A DNA stretch of 19,736 nt. Origin: an uncultured Arenimonas sp. (GTDB lineage Bacteria > Pseudomonadota > Gammaproteobacteria > Xanthomonadales > Xanthomonadaceae). The notes beneath the pieces were generated by a model, which worked only from the letters and a program-made list of their open reading frames with translations, did not search any database and was not told the DNA's origin. Position 1 is the stretch's first letter. Each line of letters starts with the position of its first letter. Location: contig CAMLKR010000028.1 of NCBI GenBank assembly GCA_946480565.1, positions 1 to 19,736 on the forward strand. Direction: 5' to 3'. The translations under genes were made by a program, and so were the position numbers. Positions 7,466 to 14,792 of the stretch are shown here, one piece after another.

Positions 7466-9643
7466 TCAGGCCGGGGTGAGGTTGGCGTAGCCGAGCACGA
7501 GCCATTTGGCGCCGCCGCGCTCGAAGTTGACCTGGACGCGGGCGTGGGCGCCACTGCCCTCGGCGTCCATCACCACGCCGGTGCCGAAGCTGGGGTGCGA
7601 CACGCGCTGGCCCAGCCGCAGGCTCAGGCCCGGGGCGGCCTCGAGCGCCGCCGCGCGCGGCGCGCCGTAGGACACCGGCCGACTGATGTTCACCTTCGGC
7701 CGCACCTCGCGCAGCAGCACCGGCGGGATCTCGCGCAGGAAACGCGAGGGCGTGCCGTACATCTCCATGCCGTGCAGGCGCCGGGTTTCGGCATAGCTGA
7801 GCACCAGCTTCTGGCGGGCACGGGTCAGGCCGACGTAGGCCAGGCGTCGCTCTTCCTCCAGCCGGCCGCTTTCTTCGGTCGACTTGCCGCTGGGGAACAG
7901 GCCCTCCTCCATGCCGACCAGGAACACCTGCGGGAACTCGAGGCCCTTGGCGCTGTGCAGGGTCATCAGCTGCACGCCGTCCTCGCCGGCCTCGGCCTGG
8001 CCTTCGCCGGCCTCCAGCGCGGCGTAGCTGAGGAAGGCGACCAGCTCGCTCATCTGCTGGCTGGCCTCGTCGTCGCGGCGCTCGAAGCGGCTGGCGACCG
8101 AGACCAGTTCGTCCAGGTTCTCGGTGCGCGAGTCCAGCTGGCCCTTCGACTCGGCGGCGTAGTGGGCGCGCAGGCCCGAGGTGTTGATCACGTGGTCGAA
8201 CTGTTCGTGCAGCGGCGAATCGGCGATGCCGGCCTGCAGGCCGTCCACCAGGTCGGCGAAGGCCTTCAGCGCGTTGCGCGCGCGGCCGGGCAGCTCGCCG
8301 CCGCCCGACAGCGCGACCGACGCCTGCCACAGCGACACCACGCGTTCGCGCGCGTGCCGGCGCACCTCGTCCAGGGTCTTGCCGCCGATGCCGCGCGGCG
8401 GGGTGTTCACCGCGCGCTCGAAGGCGGCGTCGTCGTCGCGGTTGGCGACCAGGCGCAGGTAGGCCAGGGCGTCCTTGATCTCCATGCGTTCGAAGAAGCG
8501 TTGCCCGCCGTACACACGGTACGGAAGGCCGGCCTGCACCAGCTGTTCTTCCATCGCCCGCGACTGCGCGTTGGACCGGTACAGCACGGCGTTGTCGCCG
8601 GCGCTGCCGCCGTCGCGGATCCAGGCCTGGATGCGCTCGACCACGAAACGCGCTTCGTCCACCTCGTTGTAGGCCGCGAACAGGTCGATCGGCTCACCCT
8701 CGCCGTCGGCGGTCCACAGCTGCTTGCCCAGGCGGTCGGGGTTGTGGGTGATCACCGCGTTCGCCGCGGCCAGGATGTTGCCGCTGGATCGGTAGTTCTG
8801 CTCGAGCTTGAGCGTGTGCGCGCCGGGGTAGTCGTGCAGGAAGCGCTGCACGTTCTCGACCCGGGCGCCGCGCCAGCCGTAGATGGCCTGGTCGTCGTCG
8901 CCGACCACGAACACCTCGCCGGTGTCGCCGGCCAGCACGCGCACGAAGGCGTACTGGATGGCATTGGTGTCCTGGAACTCGTCGACCAGGATGTGGCGGA
9001 AACGCTGCTGGTAGTGGTGCAGCAGCGGCGGATGCTCCAGCCAAAGTTCGTGCGCGCGCAGCAGAAGTTCGGCGAAGTCCACCAGGCCGGCGCGCTGGCA
9101 GCGCTCCTGGTAGGCCTCGTACACGCGCAGCATGGTCGAACCGAAGAAGTCGCCGCCGGCCGGCTGGATGTGCTTCGGCCGCCGGCCTTCGTCCTTCTGC
9201 GCGTTGATCCACCAGGCCATCTGCCGGGGCGGGAAACGCGCATCGTCCAGCTCCAGGTCGGCGGCGATGCGTTTGAGCAGCCGCACCTGGTCGTCCTGGT
9301 CCAGCACCTGGAAGGATTCCGGCAGACCGGCTTCCTGCCAGTGCAGCCGCAGCAGCCGATGCGCCAGGCCGTGGAAGGTGCCGACCCACATGCCGCGCGC
9401 GCCGTGGCGCAGCAGGGCCTCGACCCGGCCGCGCATCTCGGCCGCGGCCTTGTTGGTGAAGGTGACCGCCAGAATGCCGTGCGCCGGCACCCCGACCACC
9501 TCGTTGAGCCAGCCGATGCGGTGGGTCAGCACCCGGGTCTTGCCGGACCCGGCGCCAGCCAGCACCAGCAGGTGGCCGGGCGGCGCGGAAACGGCCTCGC
9601 GCTGGGCGGGGTTGAGTTCGTCTAGCAGGTGGGAAACATCCAT
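7466..9643 (-). CDS. uvrD: DNA helicase II (UvrD)
   Basis: Superfamily 1A 3'-5' helicase acting in nucleotide excision and mismatch repair; 725 residues, close to the 720 of E. coli UvrD. Motifs in order: Walker A GAGSGKT at 30-36, motif Ia VTFTNKAAAEM, Ib TFHGLAHRLLR, Walker B DEFQDTN at 221-227, motif III VGDDDQAIYGWRGA at 247-260, motif IV QNYRSS at 282-287, then MTLHSAKGLEF (motif V) and YVGLTRARQKL (motif VI). The C-terminal VSHPSFGTGVV...NFERGGAKWLVLGYANL is the Tudor-like domain that contacts RNA polymerase in UvrD/PcrA, which favours UvrD over Rep. It lies 27 bases downstream of the GGDEF-EAL gene on the same strand. No clear ribosome site precedes the ATG, while a TACAAT box stands six bases before it. 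Confidence 0.96.
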   Translation of the reverse strand: MDVSHLLDELNPAQREAVSAPPGHLLVLAGAGSGKTRVLTHRIGWLNEVVGVPAHGILAVTFTNKAAAEMRGRVEALLRHGARGMWVGTFHGLAHRLLRLHWQEAGLPESFQVLDQDDQVRLLKRIAADLELDDARFPPRQMAWWINAQKDEGRRPKHIQPAGGDFFGSTMLRVYEAYQERCQRAGLVDFAELLLRAHELWLEHPPLLHHYQQRFRHILVDEFQDTNAIQYAFVRVLAGDTGEVFVVGDDDQAIYGWRGARVENVQRFLHDYPGAHTLKLEQNYRSSGNILAAANAVITHNPDRLGKQLWTADGEGEPIDLFAAYNEVDEARFVVERIQAWIRDGGSAGDNAVLYRSNAQSRAMEEQLVQAGLPYRVYGGQRFFERMEIKDALAYLRLVANRDDDAAFERAVNTPPRGIGGKTLDEVRRHARERVVSLWQASVALSGGGELPGRARNALKAFADLVDGLQAGIADSPLHEQFDHVINTSGLRAHYAAESKGQLDSRTENLDELVSVASRFERRDDEASQQMSELVAFLSYAALEAGEGQAEAGEDGVQLMTLHSAKGLEFPQVFLVGMEEGLFPSGKSTEESGRLEEERRLAYVGLTRARQKLVLSYAETRRLHGMEMYGTPSRFLREIPPVLLREVRPKVNISRPVSYGAPRAAALEAAPGLSLRLGQRVSHPSFGTGVVMDAEGSGAHARVQVNFERGGAKWLVLGYANLTPA

Positions 9644-9649
9644 GGCGCC

Positions 9650-9655
9650 ATTGTA
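9650..9655 (-). promoter_or_regulatory. TACAAT -10 box placed for a leaderless uvrD transcript
   Basis: TACAAT matches the -10 consensus at five of six bases and is followed by exactly six bases (GGCGCC) and then the uvrD ATG, so transcription would begin at or next to the start codon. No Shine-Dalgarno sequence is visible. The -35 region is GC-rich and does not resemble TTGACA, which limits confidence. Confidence 0.35.
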
Positions 9656-9670
9656 CCGGCGCCGGCGCGC

Positions 9671-12628
9671 TCACCGCGGCGGCTGGCGCAGGTGCCTGAG
9701 CACCTCGGCGAAGGGCATGGGCCGGGCCAGCAGGAAACCCTGGATCTCGTCGCAGCCGCGCTGGCGCAGCCAGTCCATCTGGGCCTGGGTTTCGACGCCC
9801 TCGGCGATCACCTTCAGCCCGAAGCTGCGGGCCAGGCTCAGCACCGATTCGCAGATGGCGGCGTTGTGGCTGTCCTCTTCGACGCCGGCGACGAAGCTAC
9901 GGTCTATCTTGAGCTTGTCCACCGGAAGCCGGTGCAGGTAGGACATGCTGGAGTAGCCGGTGCCGAAGTCGTCGATCGACAGCAGAACGCCGTACTGGCG
10001 CAGTCGCTCGAGCACGGCGATGGTGGCCTCGGGGTCGTCCATCACGATGCTTTCGGTCAGCTCGAGCTCGAGCACGCCGGGCGGCAGCGTGAACTCTCGC
10101 ACCAGCGCCTCGACGTCGGCCTCCAGCTCACCGCTGCGGAACTGGATGGCGGACACGTTCACCGCGATGGTCAGGCCGGTCCAGCCGGCATCGAGCAACA
10201 GGCGGTAGTGGCGCGCGGCCTCGCGCAGCACCCAGCGGCCGAGCGGCACGATCAGGCCGCTGTCCTCGCAGACCGGGATGAATTCGCCCGGCGGCACCAG
10301 GCCGCGCTCGGGATGGCGCCAGCGCACCAGGGCTTCCAGGCCCACAGGTTCGCGGCCGGAGGCGAAATACTGCGGCTGGAAATGCAGCTCGAACTCCTCG
10401 CGTTCGATCGCCTCGTGCAGACGCGCCACCATCTGCAGCCGGCCCTGCACGTTGCGCTCCAGCTCGGGGCGGTAGCGCACGGTCTGCGGCCGGTCGCGGC
10501 GCTTGGCCTCGTGGTTGGCGACCCCGGCCTTGTGCAGCAGGCGCTCGGGCTCGTCGCCGTCGTCGGGGTACAGCGCATAACCGATGTCCGGGTGCAGGTA
10601 GTGCAGGGTTTCCATAACCTCCACCGGCATGGCCAGCCGCGCGTGCACCTGCGCCGCGAGCGCTTCCGCCGCCGCGCCGGCGTCGCCGGGCGCGGTCGGC
10701 GACAGCAGCGCGAATTCGTCGCCGCCCAGCCGCCCCACCACCAGCCCGGGCGACAGCCCGGACAGCCGCCCCGCCACCACCTTCAGCACCTCGTCGCCGA
10801 CCTGGTGGCCCAGGCTGTCGTTGACCAGCTTGAACTGGCGCAGGTCGAGGTGCAGCACCACTACTCCGCCCTGCGTCCCTGCGGCGCGGGCCAACAGGCC
10901 CGCCAACTGCTCCAGCACGGCCACGCGGTTGCCCAGGCCGGTCAGCGGATCGTGGCTGGCGCGGTGGGCGAGGTCGCGCTGCACGCGCAGGCGGTCGGTG
11001 ACGTCCTCGGCCAGCACCAGGCGGCAGGAATGGCCCTCGAACTCCATGTCGGCGGCATAGATGCGCACGTCGATCAGGCTGCCGTCCTTGCGCCGGTGCC
11101 GCCACAGCTGGCCGCGGCCGCTTTCCTCGCGCCGGCGCACGGCGCGCTTGAGGTCCTCGGCGTCCTCGTCGGGGCGGATGTCGAGCAGGGTCATGGCCAG
11201 GAATTCGCCGCGGCTGTAGCCGTAGCTGGCCACCGCGGCGTCGTTGACCGCCATGAACTGCAGGGTGTCGCGCCGGTAGACCCAGAACGGCAGCGGGTTG
11301 CGGTCGAACATGAAGCGGTACTGGCGCTCGGCGGCGTTGCGGGCTTCGTGCGCCTTCGCGCGCTCGCTCACGTCCAGCACGGTGCCGGTCTCGCGCAGCG
11401 AACCGTCCTCGTCGCGCACGGTGCGGCCGCGGCAGCGCACCACCCGCTGGCTGCCGTCGGGCCGGACCAGCCGGAACTCGCATTCCACCGGCTCGTTTTC
11501 GCTGAAGCGCGCCCGCCAGGCCTGGACCAGCGGCAGGTCTTCGGGATGCACCAGGGTCAGCGCCGTCTCCAGCGGCACCGGCTGGCCGTCGTCGGGCAGC
11601 CCGTGGATGCGCTTGGCTTCGGGCGAGTACTCGACCTGGCCGCGGTTCGGCAGCACCGTCCACGAGCCCAGCCCGGCGGTGCGCTGGGCCTCGTGAAGCT
11701 GACCCGCGGTGCGGCCGACTTCGTCCAGCAGGATGCGCTGCTGGGCATTGCCGCGCATCAGGCTGCGCACCAGGTAGATCCAGCCCAGCGCGTAGAACAC
11801 GCCGCCCAGCAGGGACACGCCGACGAAGGGCCACCACGAGGCCAGCACGTCCTGGCGCGCCAGGCCGACGGTCAGCAGCAGCGGGTAATCGTCCAGCGCG
11901 CGATAGGCCCGGATGCGCGTGATGCCGTCGATGGCGCTGGTTTCCTCGGCCACCCCGTGGCTGCCGGGGCGCGGGTCGTCCCGCAGCACCTCAAGATCGG
12001 GGTAACGCTGCCCGACCTGGCGTTCGGCGTCGTGGCTGCGCGCCAGCACGGTGCCGTCGCGGGCCAGCAGGGCGGCGGCGCCGTGCGGACCGAGCCCGAT
12101 GTCCGCTATCACCTCCTGCAGCGCCGACAGGCGCAGGCGCGCCACCACCCAGCCGCCGCCGGCCGAGGCAGGCAGCGGCCGGGCCATCGGCAGCAGCCAT
12201 TCGCCGTCGGCCTCGCGTCGCGGCGGACCCAGGCTCAGTCCGGCCGTCCCGACCTGCCGGCGGGCGATGCCGGCCCAGGCGCCGAGCTCGGGCTCGTCGC
12301 CCCCCGGCGTCAGAGCGCGGCCGCGGGCATCGACCAGCACGACGGAGTCGAGTTCGGCGTGGCGTTCGACCACGCCCCGGATGAAGGTGGGTTCAAGCCG
12401 GGCGCTGGCGTCCGGCACCGCGGCCGCCAGGGCTTCGACATCGCCGACGATGCCGCGCAGCGCCCGGTCGAGGTTGCGCAGCTGGAAGCCGATCAGGCGG
12501 GCGCTGCCCTGGGCCAGGGCCTCGGACTGGCGGGATGCCGCCTCTAGCTTGCCCTGGTGGTCGCGCCAGAGCACGAAGCCCAGGGCCGAGGCCAGCAGCA
12601 GCGTCAGCAGCAGGCCATAACCCAGCAC
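9671..12628 (-). CDS. membrane sensor with PAS, GGDEF and EAL domains (cyclic-di-GMP turnover)
   Basis: A 985-residue bifunctional-type cyclic-di-GMP protein. Helices at about 2-21 and 266-289 bracket a periplasmic sensing region of the Cache type (about 25-265). Two PAS domains follow (about 315-425 and 435-550), then GGDEF (about 552-725) and EAL (about 730-980). The diguanylate cyclase signature GGDEF is intact at 635-639, with D595, K600 and N603 kept, although the second Asp of the DxDxFK motif is Arg597. The RxxD inhibitory site upstream of GGDEF is absent. The EAL domain keeps E765 (EAL), N824, E859, D886/D887, K907, E943 and Q963, so phosphodiesterase activity is likely. The listed start is a GTG; a CTG 60 bases upstream has a much better ribosome site. 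The ligand is unknown. Confidence 0.93.
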   Translation of the reverse strand: MLGYGLLLTLLLASALGFVLWRDHQGKLEAASRQSEALAQGSARLIGFQLRNLDRALRGIVGDVEALAAAVPDASARLEPTFIRGVVERHAELDSVVLVDARGRALTPGGDEPELGAWAGIARRQVGTAGLSLGPPRREADGEWLLPMARPLPASAGGGWVVARLRLSALQEVIADIGLGPHGAAALLARDGTVLARSHDAERQVGQRYPDLEVLRDDPRPGSHGVAEETSAIDGITRIRAYRALDDYPLLLTVGLARQDVLASWWPFVGVSLLGGVFYALGWIYLVRSLMRGNAQQRILLDEVGRTAGQLHEAQRTAGLGSWTVLPNRGQVEYSPEAKRIHGLPDDGQPVPLETALTLVHPEDLPLVQAWRARFSENEPVECEFRLVRPDGSQRVVRCRGRTVRDEDGSLRETGTVLDVSERAKAHEARNAAERQYRFMFDRNPLPFWVYRRDTLQFMAVNDAAVASYGYSRGEFLAMTLLDIRPDEDAEDLKRAVRRREESGRGQLWRHRRKDGSLIDVRIYAADMEFEGHSCRLVLAEDVTDRLRVQRDLAHRASHDPLTGLGNRVAVLEQLAGLLARAAGTQGGVVVLHLDLRQFKLVNDSLGHQVGDEVLKVVAGRLSGLSPGLVVGRLGGDEFALLSPTAPGDAGAAAEALAAQVHARLAMPVEVMETLHYLHPDIGYALYPDDGDEPERLLHKAGVANHEAKRRDRPQTVRYRPELERNVQGRLQMVARLHEAIEREEFELHFQPQYFASGREPVGLEALVRWRHPERGLVPPGEFIPVCEDSGLIVPLGRWVLREAARHYRLLLDAGWTGLTIAVNVSAIQFRSGELEADVEALVREFTLPPGVLELELTESIVMDDPEATIAVLERLRQYGVLLSIDDFGTGYSSMSYLHRLPVDKLKIDRSFVAGVEEDSHNAAICESVLSLARSFGLKVIAEGVETQAQMDWLRQRGCDEIQGFLLARPMPFAEVLRHLRQPPR

Positions 12629-12685
12629 GCCCCGGAGACTGTCCGGATGACGGAGGCGTTCGGCGGCGGCAGCGCGGCGGGGGGT

Positions 12686-12699
12686 CAGGCGGTCACCTC
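12686..12699 (-). promoter_or_regulatory. ribosome site and possible CTG start of the GGDEF-EAL gene
   Basis: GAGGTG (12694-12699, minus strand) stands five bases before an in-frame CTG at 12688. The frame is open from there to the GTG at 12628 and closes with TGA just upstream of the ribosome site. The added 20 residues are rich in arginine (LTPRRAAAAERLRHPDSLRG), as expected for a cytoplasmic tail before the first membrane helix. The GTG itself has only a weak site. Confidence 0.4.
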
Positions 12700-12708
12700 A
12701 CGTGGCGG

Positions 12709-12733
12709 CCGGCCCCGCATCGGGCGGGGCCGG
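12709..12733 (-). terminator. perfect 10-bp hairpin between the yqhA-like gene and the GGDEF-EAL gene
   Basis: CCGGCCCCGC and its exact complement flank a five-base loop. Read on the minus strand, the hairpin falls 58 bases after the yqhA stop codon and 10 bases before the ribosome site of the next gene. No T-tract follows it in that direction; the only T-rich flank (TCTGTTT) is on the plus-strand side. It may be a weak or partial terminator, an mRNA-stabilising stem or an attenuator. Structure is certain, role is not. Confidence 0.5.
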
Positions 12734-12790
12734 TCTGTTTGCCAACGCGGATCGGTGCGACCCCAGGCCAGCCGCGGCCCGTCCGTTGGC

Positions 12791-13429
12791 TCAGTGTCCC
12801 TTCGCTTTCATCGCGACCTGCGACATCAGCTTGTCGGTCCAGGCGATACCTATCGCCGAGGCGATGAACGCCATGTGGATGATCGTCTGCCACATGACGC
12901 CCGTCTCGGTGACCGTGGTGCAGCCCTTGCCCTTCTGGGCCGCCTCCAGCATCACCTGCTGCGCGATCATGCCTGCCTCGGTGTCGCACAGCGGCAGGCC
13001 GCCGATCATGCCGGCCTCGATGAAGGTCTTGAGCAGGTGGATCGAGGAGATGCCGATGATGGCCATCGCCAGCTTCACCTTCAGTACGCTGGCGTTGACG
13101 TGGCTCAGCCACTCCGGCTGGTCGGGATGGCCCTGCAGGTTCAGGCGCGAGACGAAGGTCTCGTAGCCGCCGACGATCACCATCACCAGCAGGTTGGAGA
13201 TCATCACCACGTCGATCAGGCCCAGCACCAGCAGCATGATGCCCTGCTCGGTCAGGATGTTCGCGTCCTGGATCAGGTGCAGCAGTTCCTTCATGAACAG
13301 GAACACGTAGACGCACTGGGCCAGGATCAGGCCGAGGTAGAGCGGCAGCTGCAGCCAGCGCGAGGCGAAGATGAGCGCGGACAGCGGGCTGAGGTGAGGC
13401 TTGGGGCCGGTGGCGGAGGTCTGCGACAT
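12791..13429 (-). CDS. yqhA: YqhA/UPF0114 family membrane protein with a two-cysteine insertion
   Basis: A 212-residue inner membrane protein of unknown function. Family landmarks shared with E. coli YqhA are FASRWLQLPLYLGLILAQ, LGLIDVVMISNLLVMVIVGGYETFVSRL, ISSIHLLKTF and IIHMAFIASAIGIAWTDKLM. Four hydrophobic segments are seen at about 28-52, 62-88, 117-138 and 179-198. Compared with the E. coli protein as I remember it (about 164 residues), there is an N-terminal extension and about 30 extra residues between the third and fourth segments (about 141-177), containing Cys148 and Cys170. It starts 22 bases after the stop of the small two-helix protein gene and is probably co-transcribed with it. 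No strong ribosome site is visible before the ATG. Family call is firm; function unknown. Confidence 0.9.
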   Translation of the reverse strand: MSQTSATGPKPHLSPLSALIFASRWLQLPLYLGLILAQCVYVFLFMKELLHLIQDANILTEQGIMLLVLGLIDVVMISNLLVMVIVGGYETFVSRLNLQGHPDQPEWLSHVNASVLKVKLAMAIIGISSIHLLKTFIEAGMIGGLPLCDTEAGMIAQQVMLEAAQKGKGCTTVTETGVMWQTIIHMAFIASAIGIAWTDKLMSQVAMKAKGH

Positions 13430-13451
13430 GGAGGGTCCGGGAAAGGTGGGG

Positions 13452-13670
13452 TTACTTCTTGCTGACGGCGCCGATCACGACGGCGACCGCGCCGGCACCC
13501 AGCAGGATCCAGCCGAGATTGATCGGCGGGGTCTTGGTGTCGGTCTTGCTGATCTCGATCGGGCCGATGTCGGCGACCTTCTCGGTGGTCTGGAACTTGA
13601 ACACGCCGGCCGTGATGAGGCCGCCGATGATCAACAGCAACACGCCGATGACAAGGGCAGGGGTGCGCAT
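13452..13670 (-). CDS. small two-helix membrane protein of unknown function
   Basis: A 72-residue protein with two hydrophobic helices (about 4-24 and 52-69) joined by a polar loop, KFQTTEKVADIGPIEISKTD, and ending in SKK. This helix-loop-helix pattern with a DIGPIEI loop recurs in small conserved proteins of many proteobacteria; it resembles the DUF3185 layout but I cannot confirm that family. The ATG at 13670 follows GGAG by eight bases. The same frame is open far upstream, antisense-like through the neighbouring gene, but those residues look like frame-shadow sequence (arginine/alanine rich) and the ribosome site marks the true start. It is the first gene of a probable operon with the yqhA-like gene, behind a good candidate promoter. 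Confidence 0.82.
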   Translation of the reverse strand: MRTPALVIGVLLLIIGGLITAGVFKFQTTEKVADIGPIEISKTDTKTPPINLGWILLGAGAVAVVIGAVSKK

Positions 13671-13706
13671 GGTTCTACTCCAGGTCCGCCCGGGATGGGC
13701 CAGCGC

Positions 13707-13735
13707 AGGGTAGAGGCAATGCCGGGCCCTGCCAA
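13707..13735 (-). promoter_or_regulatory. candidate sigma-70 promoter of the small protein-yqhA operon
   Basis: On the minus strand TTGGCA (13730-13735, five of six matches) and TACCCT (13707-13712) are separated by 17 bases, the ideal spacing. The predicted start site leaves a leader of about 30 bases before the ATG at 13670. It lies between the stop of the saccharopine-reductase-like gene and the small gene. Confidence 0.5.
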
Positions 13736-13747
13736 GCACCGCGGCAC

Positions 13748-14791
13748 TCAGTCCAGGCGCACGTCCGGCAGGCCCAGCACGTAGTCGGCGCCCATCAGCT
13801 TCGAGGGCGTGTAGTAGCCGCCCGGCGGCCGTTCGCCCTGCAGCAGGCGGTGGACGATGCCCAAGGCGGCGGTGACCGTGATGGCATAGCCGTTGGGCGT
13901 GCGCAGCCGCCGCCGGGCTTCGCGGCCTTCGGCGTCGCGCACCTCGCCCCAGACCACGCAGCCGGTCTTGCCGCGCGTGCCGTCGGACGGACCCTTCACG
14001 CGCTTCTCGACCTGGCGCTTCAGCCAGCCCTGCACCAGGCCGGTGTCCAGCAGGGGCCCCAGCATCCGCATCCGGCGCAGGCGTTTGGCGGTCGCCGGCG
14101 GCACGCCCATGTAGACCTCGACATTGGGGATGCCGGTCGACACGAAGGAGGTGTAGACGTCGCCCCAGGGAATGGTCATCGCGAACCGCGCCTCGCCGTC
14201 GCGCTCGAAGGTCCGCGTCTTCCAGGCCAGGGGCACGCGCGTGAGCACGCCGTCGATGCGCGCGCGGCCGCCCTTGCCCAGGCCTTCGACGCTGGTCTTG
14301 GCGGTGCCGGGGCTGGGCCCACCGCCGGCCTCGAAGGCCAGCACCAGGGCGGTCGCGGTCGGCAGCTCGCGCTTGAGCATCGCGGCCAGGCAGTCGGTGG
14401 GCACCACGTCGAAGCCCGAGCCCGGCATCACCACGATGCCCTTCTCGCTGGCCCGCACGTGCTGGGCGTGGCAGTGGGCGAACACGTCGATCTCGCCGGT
14501 GATGTCGAGGTAGTGCACGCCCTCGGCCAGGCAGCCTTCGAGCATCGGCGCGCAGGTCGCCGAGAATGGACCGGCGCAATGCAGCACCAGGCCCATGCCG
14601 TGCAGGTTCTTGGCCACCACGTGCGGGTCGTCCAGGCCGAAGGCGCGCACCGGCAGGCCGTGCGGCGCCGCCAGCGCCTGCAGCGCGGCGGCGTTGCGGC
14701 CGGCCAGCACCGGCCGCAGCCCGCGCTTCACCGCCTCTTCGACCACCAGCTTGCCGGTGTAACCGTTGGCGCCGTAGATCATCCAGTCCAT
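13748..14791 (-). CDS. saccharopine dehydrogenase-like NAD(P)-binding oxidoreductase
   Basis: A 347-residue Rossmann-fold protein of the saccharopine-reductase-like family that also includes trans-acting enoyl reductases of lipid synthesis. The nucleotide-binding motif GANGYTG is at 7-13, followed by RPVLAGRN at the end of the second strand, where Arg suggests NADP(H). HCAGPFS, HYLDITGEIDVF and PGSGFDVVPTDCLA are the conserved elements of this family. It is not lysine-pathway saccharopine dehydrogenase, which is longer and has a different C-terminal half. Its ATG is separated by one base from the stop of the upstream SDR gene (TGACATG), so the two are translated together; both are probable oxidoreductases, perhaps acting on the same metabolite. 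Substrate unknown. Confidence 0.88.
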   Translation of the reverse strand: MDWMIYGANGYTGKLVVEEAVKRGLRPVLAGRNAAALQALAAPHGLPVRAFGLDDPHVVAKNLHGMGLVLHCAGPFSATCAPMLEGCLAEGVHYLDITGEIDVFAHCHAQHVRASEKGIVVMPGSGFDVVPTDCLAAMLKRELPTATALVLAFEAGGGPSPGTAKTSVEGLGKGGRARIDGVLTRVPLAWKTRTFERDGEARFAMTIPWGDVYTSFVSTGIPNVEVYMGVPPATAKRLRRMRMLGPLLDTGLVQGWLKRQVEKRVKGPSDGTRGKTGCVVWGEVRDAEGREARRRLRTPNGYAITVTAALGIVHRLLQGERPPGGYYTPSKLMGADYVLGLPDVRLD

Positions 14792-14792
14792 G

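Noticed and set aside
7544..12547. Antisense open frames of 693 and 972 codons opposite uvrD and the GGDEF-EAL gene
   Set aside because: The opposite strand encodes complete, motif-rich proteins; the antisense translations have no recognisable motifs and the composition of frame shadows.
13716..13736. Sigma-54 type promoter (TGGCA...TTGC) before the small-protein operon
   Set aside because: The GG and GC elements are 14 bases apart rather than 10; the sigma-70 reading with 17-base spacing fits better.
13671..14579. Upstream extension of the small two-helix protein into a 375-residue frame
   Set aside because: It is an out-of-frame shadow of the saccharopine-reductase-like gene; the ribosome site before 13670 and the membrane-helix start define the real gene.
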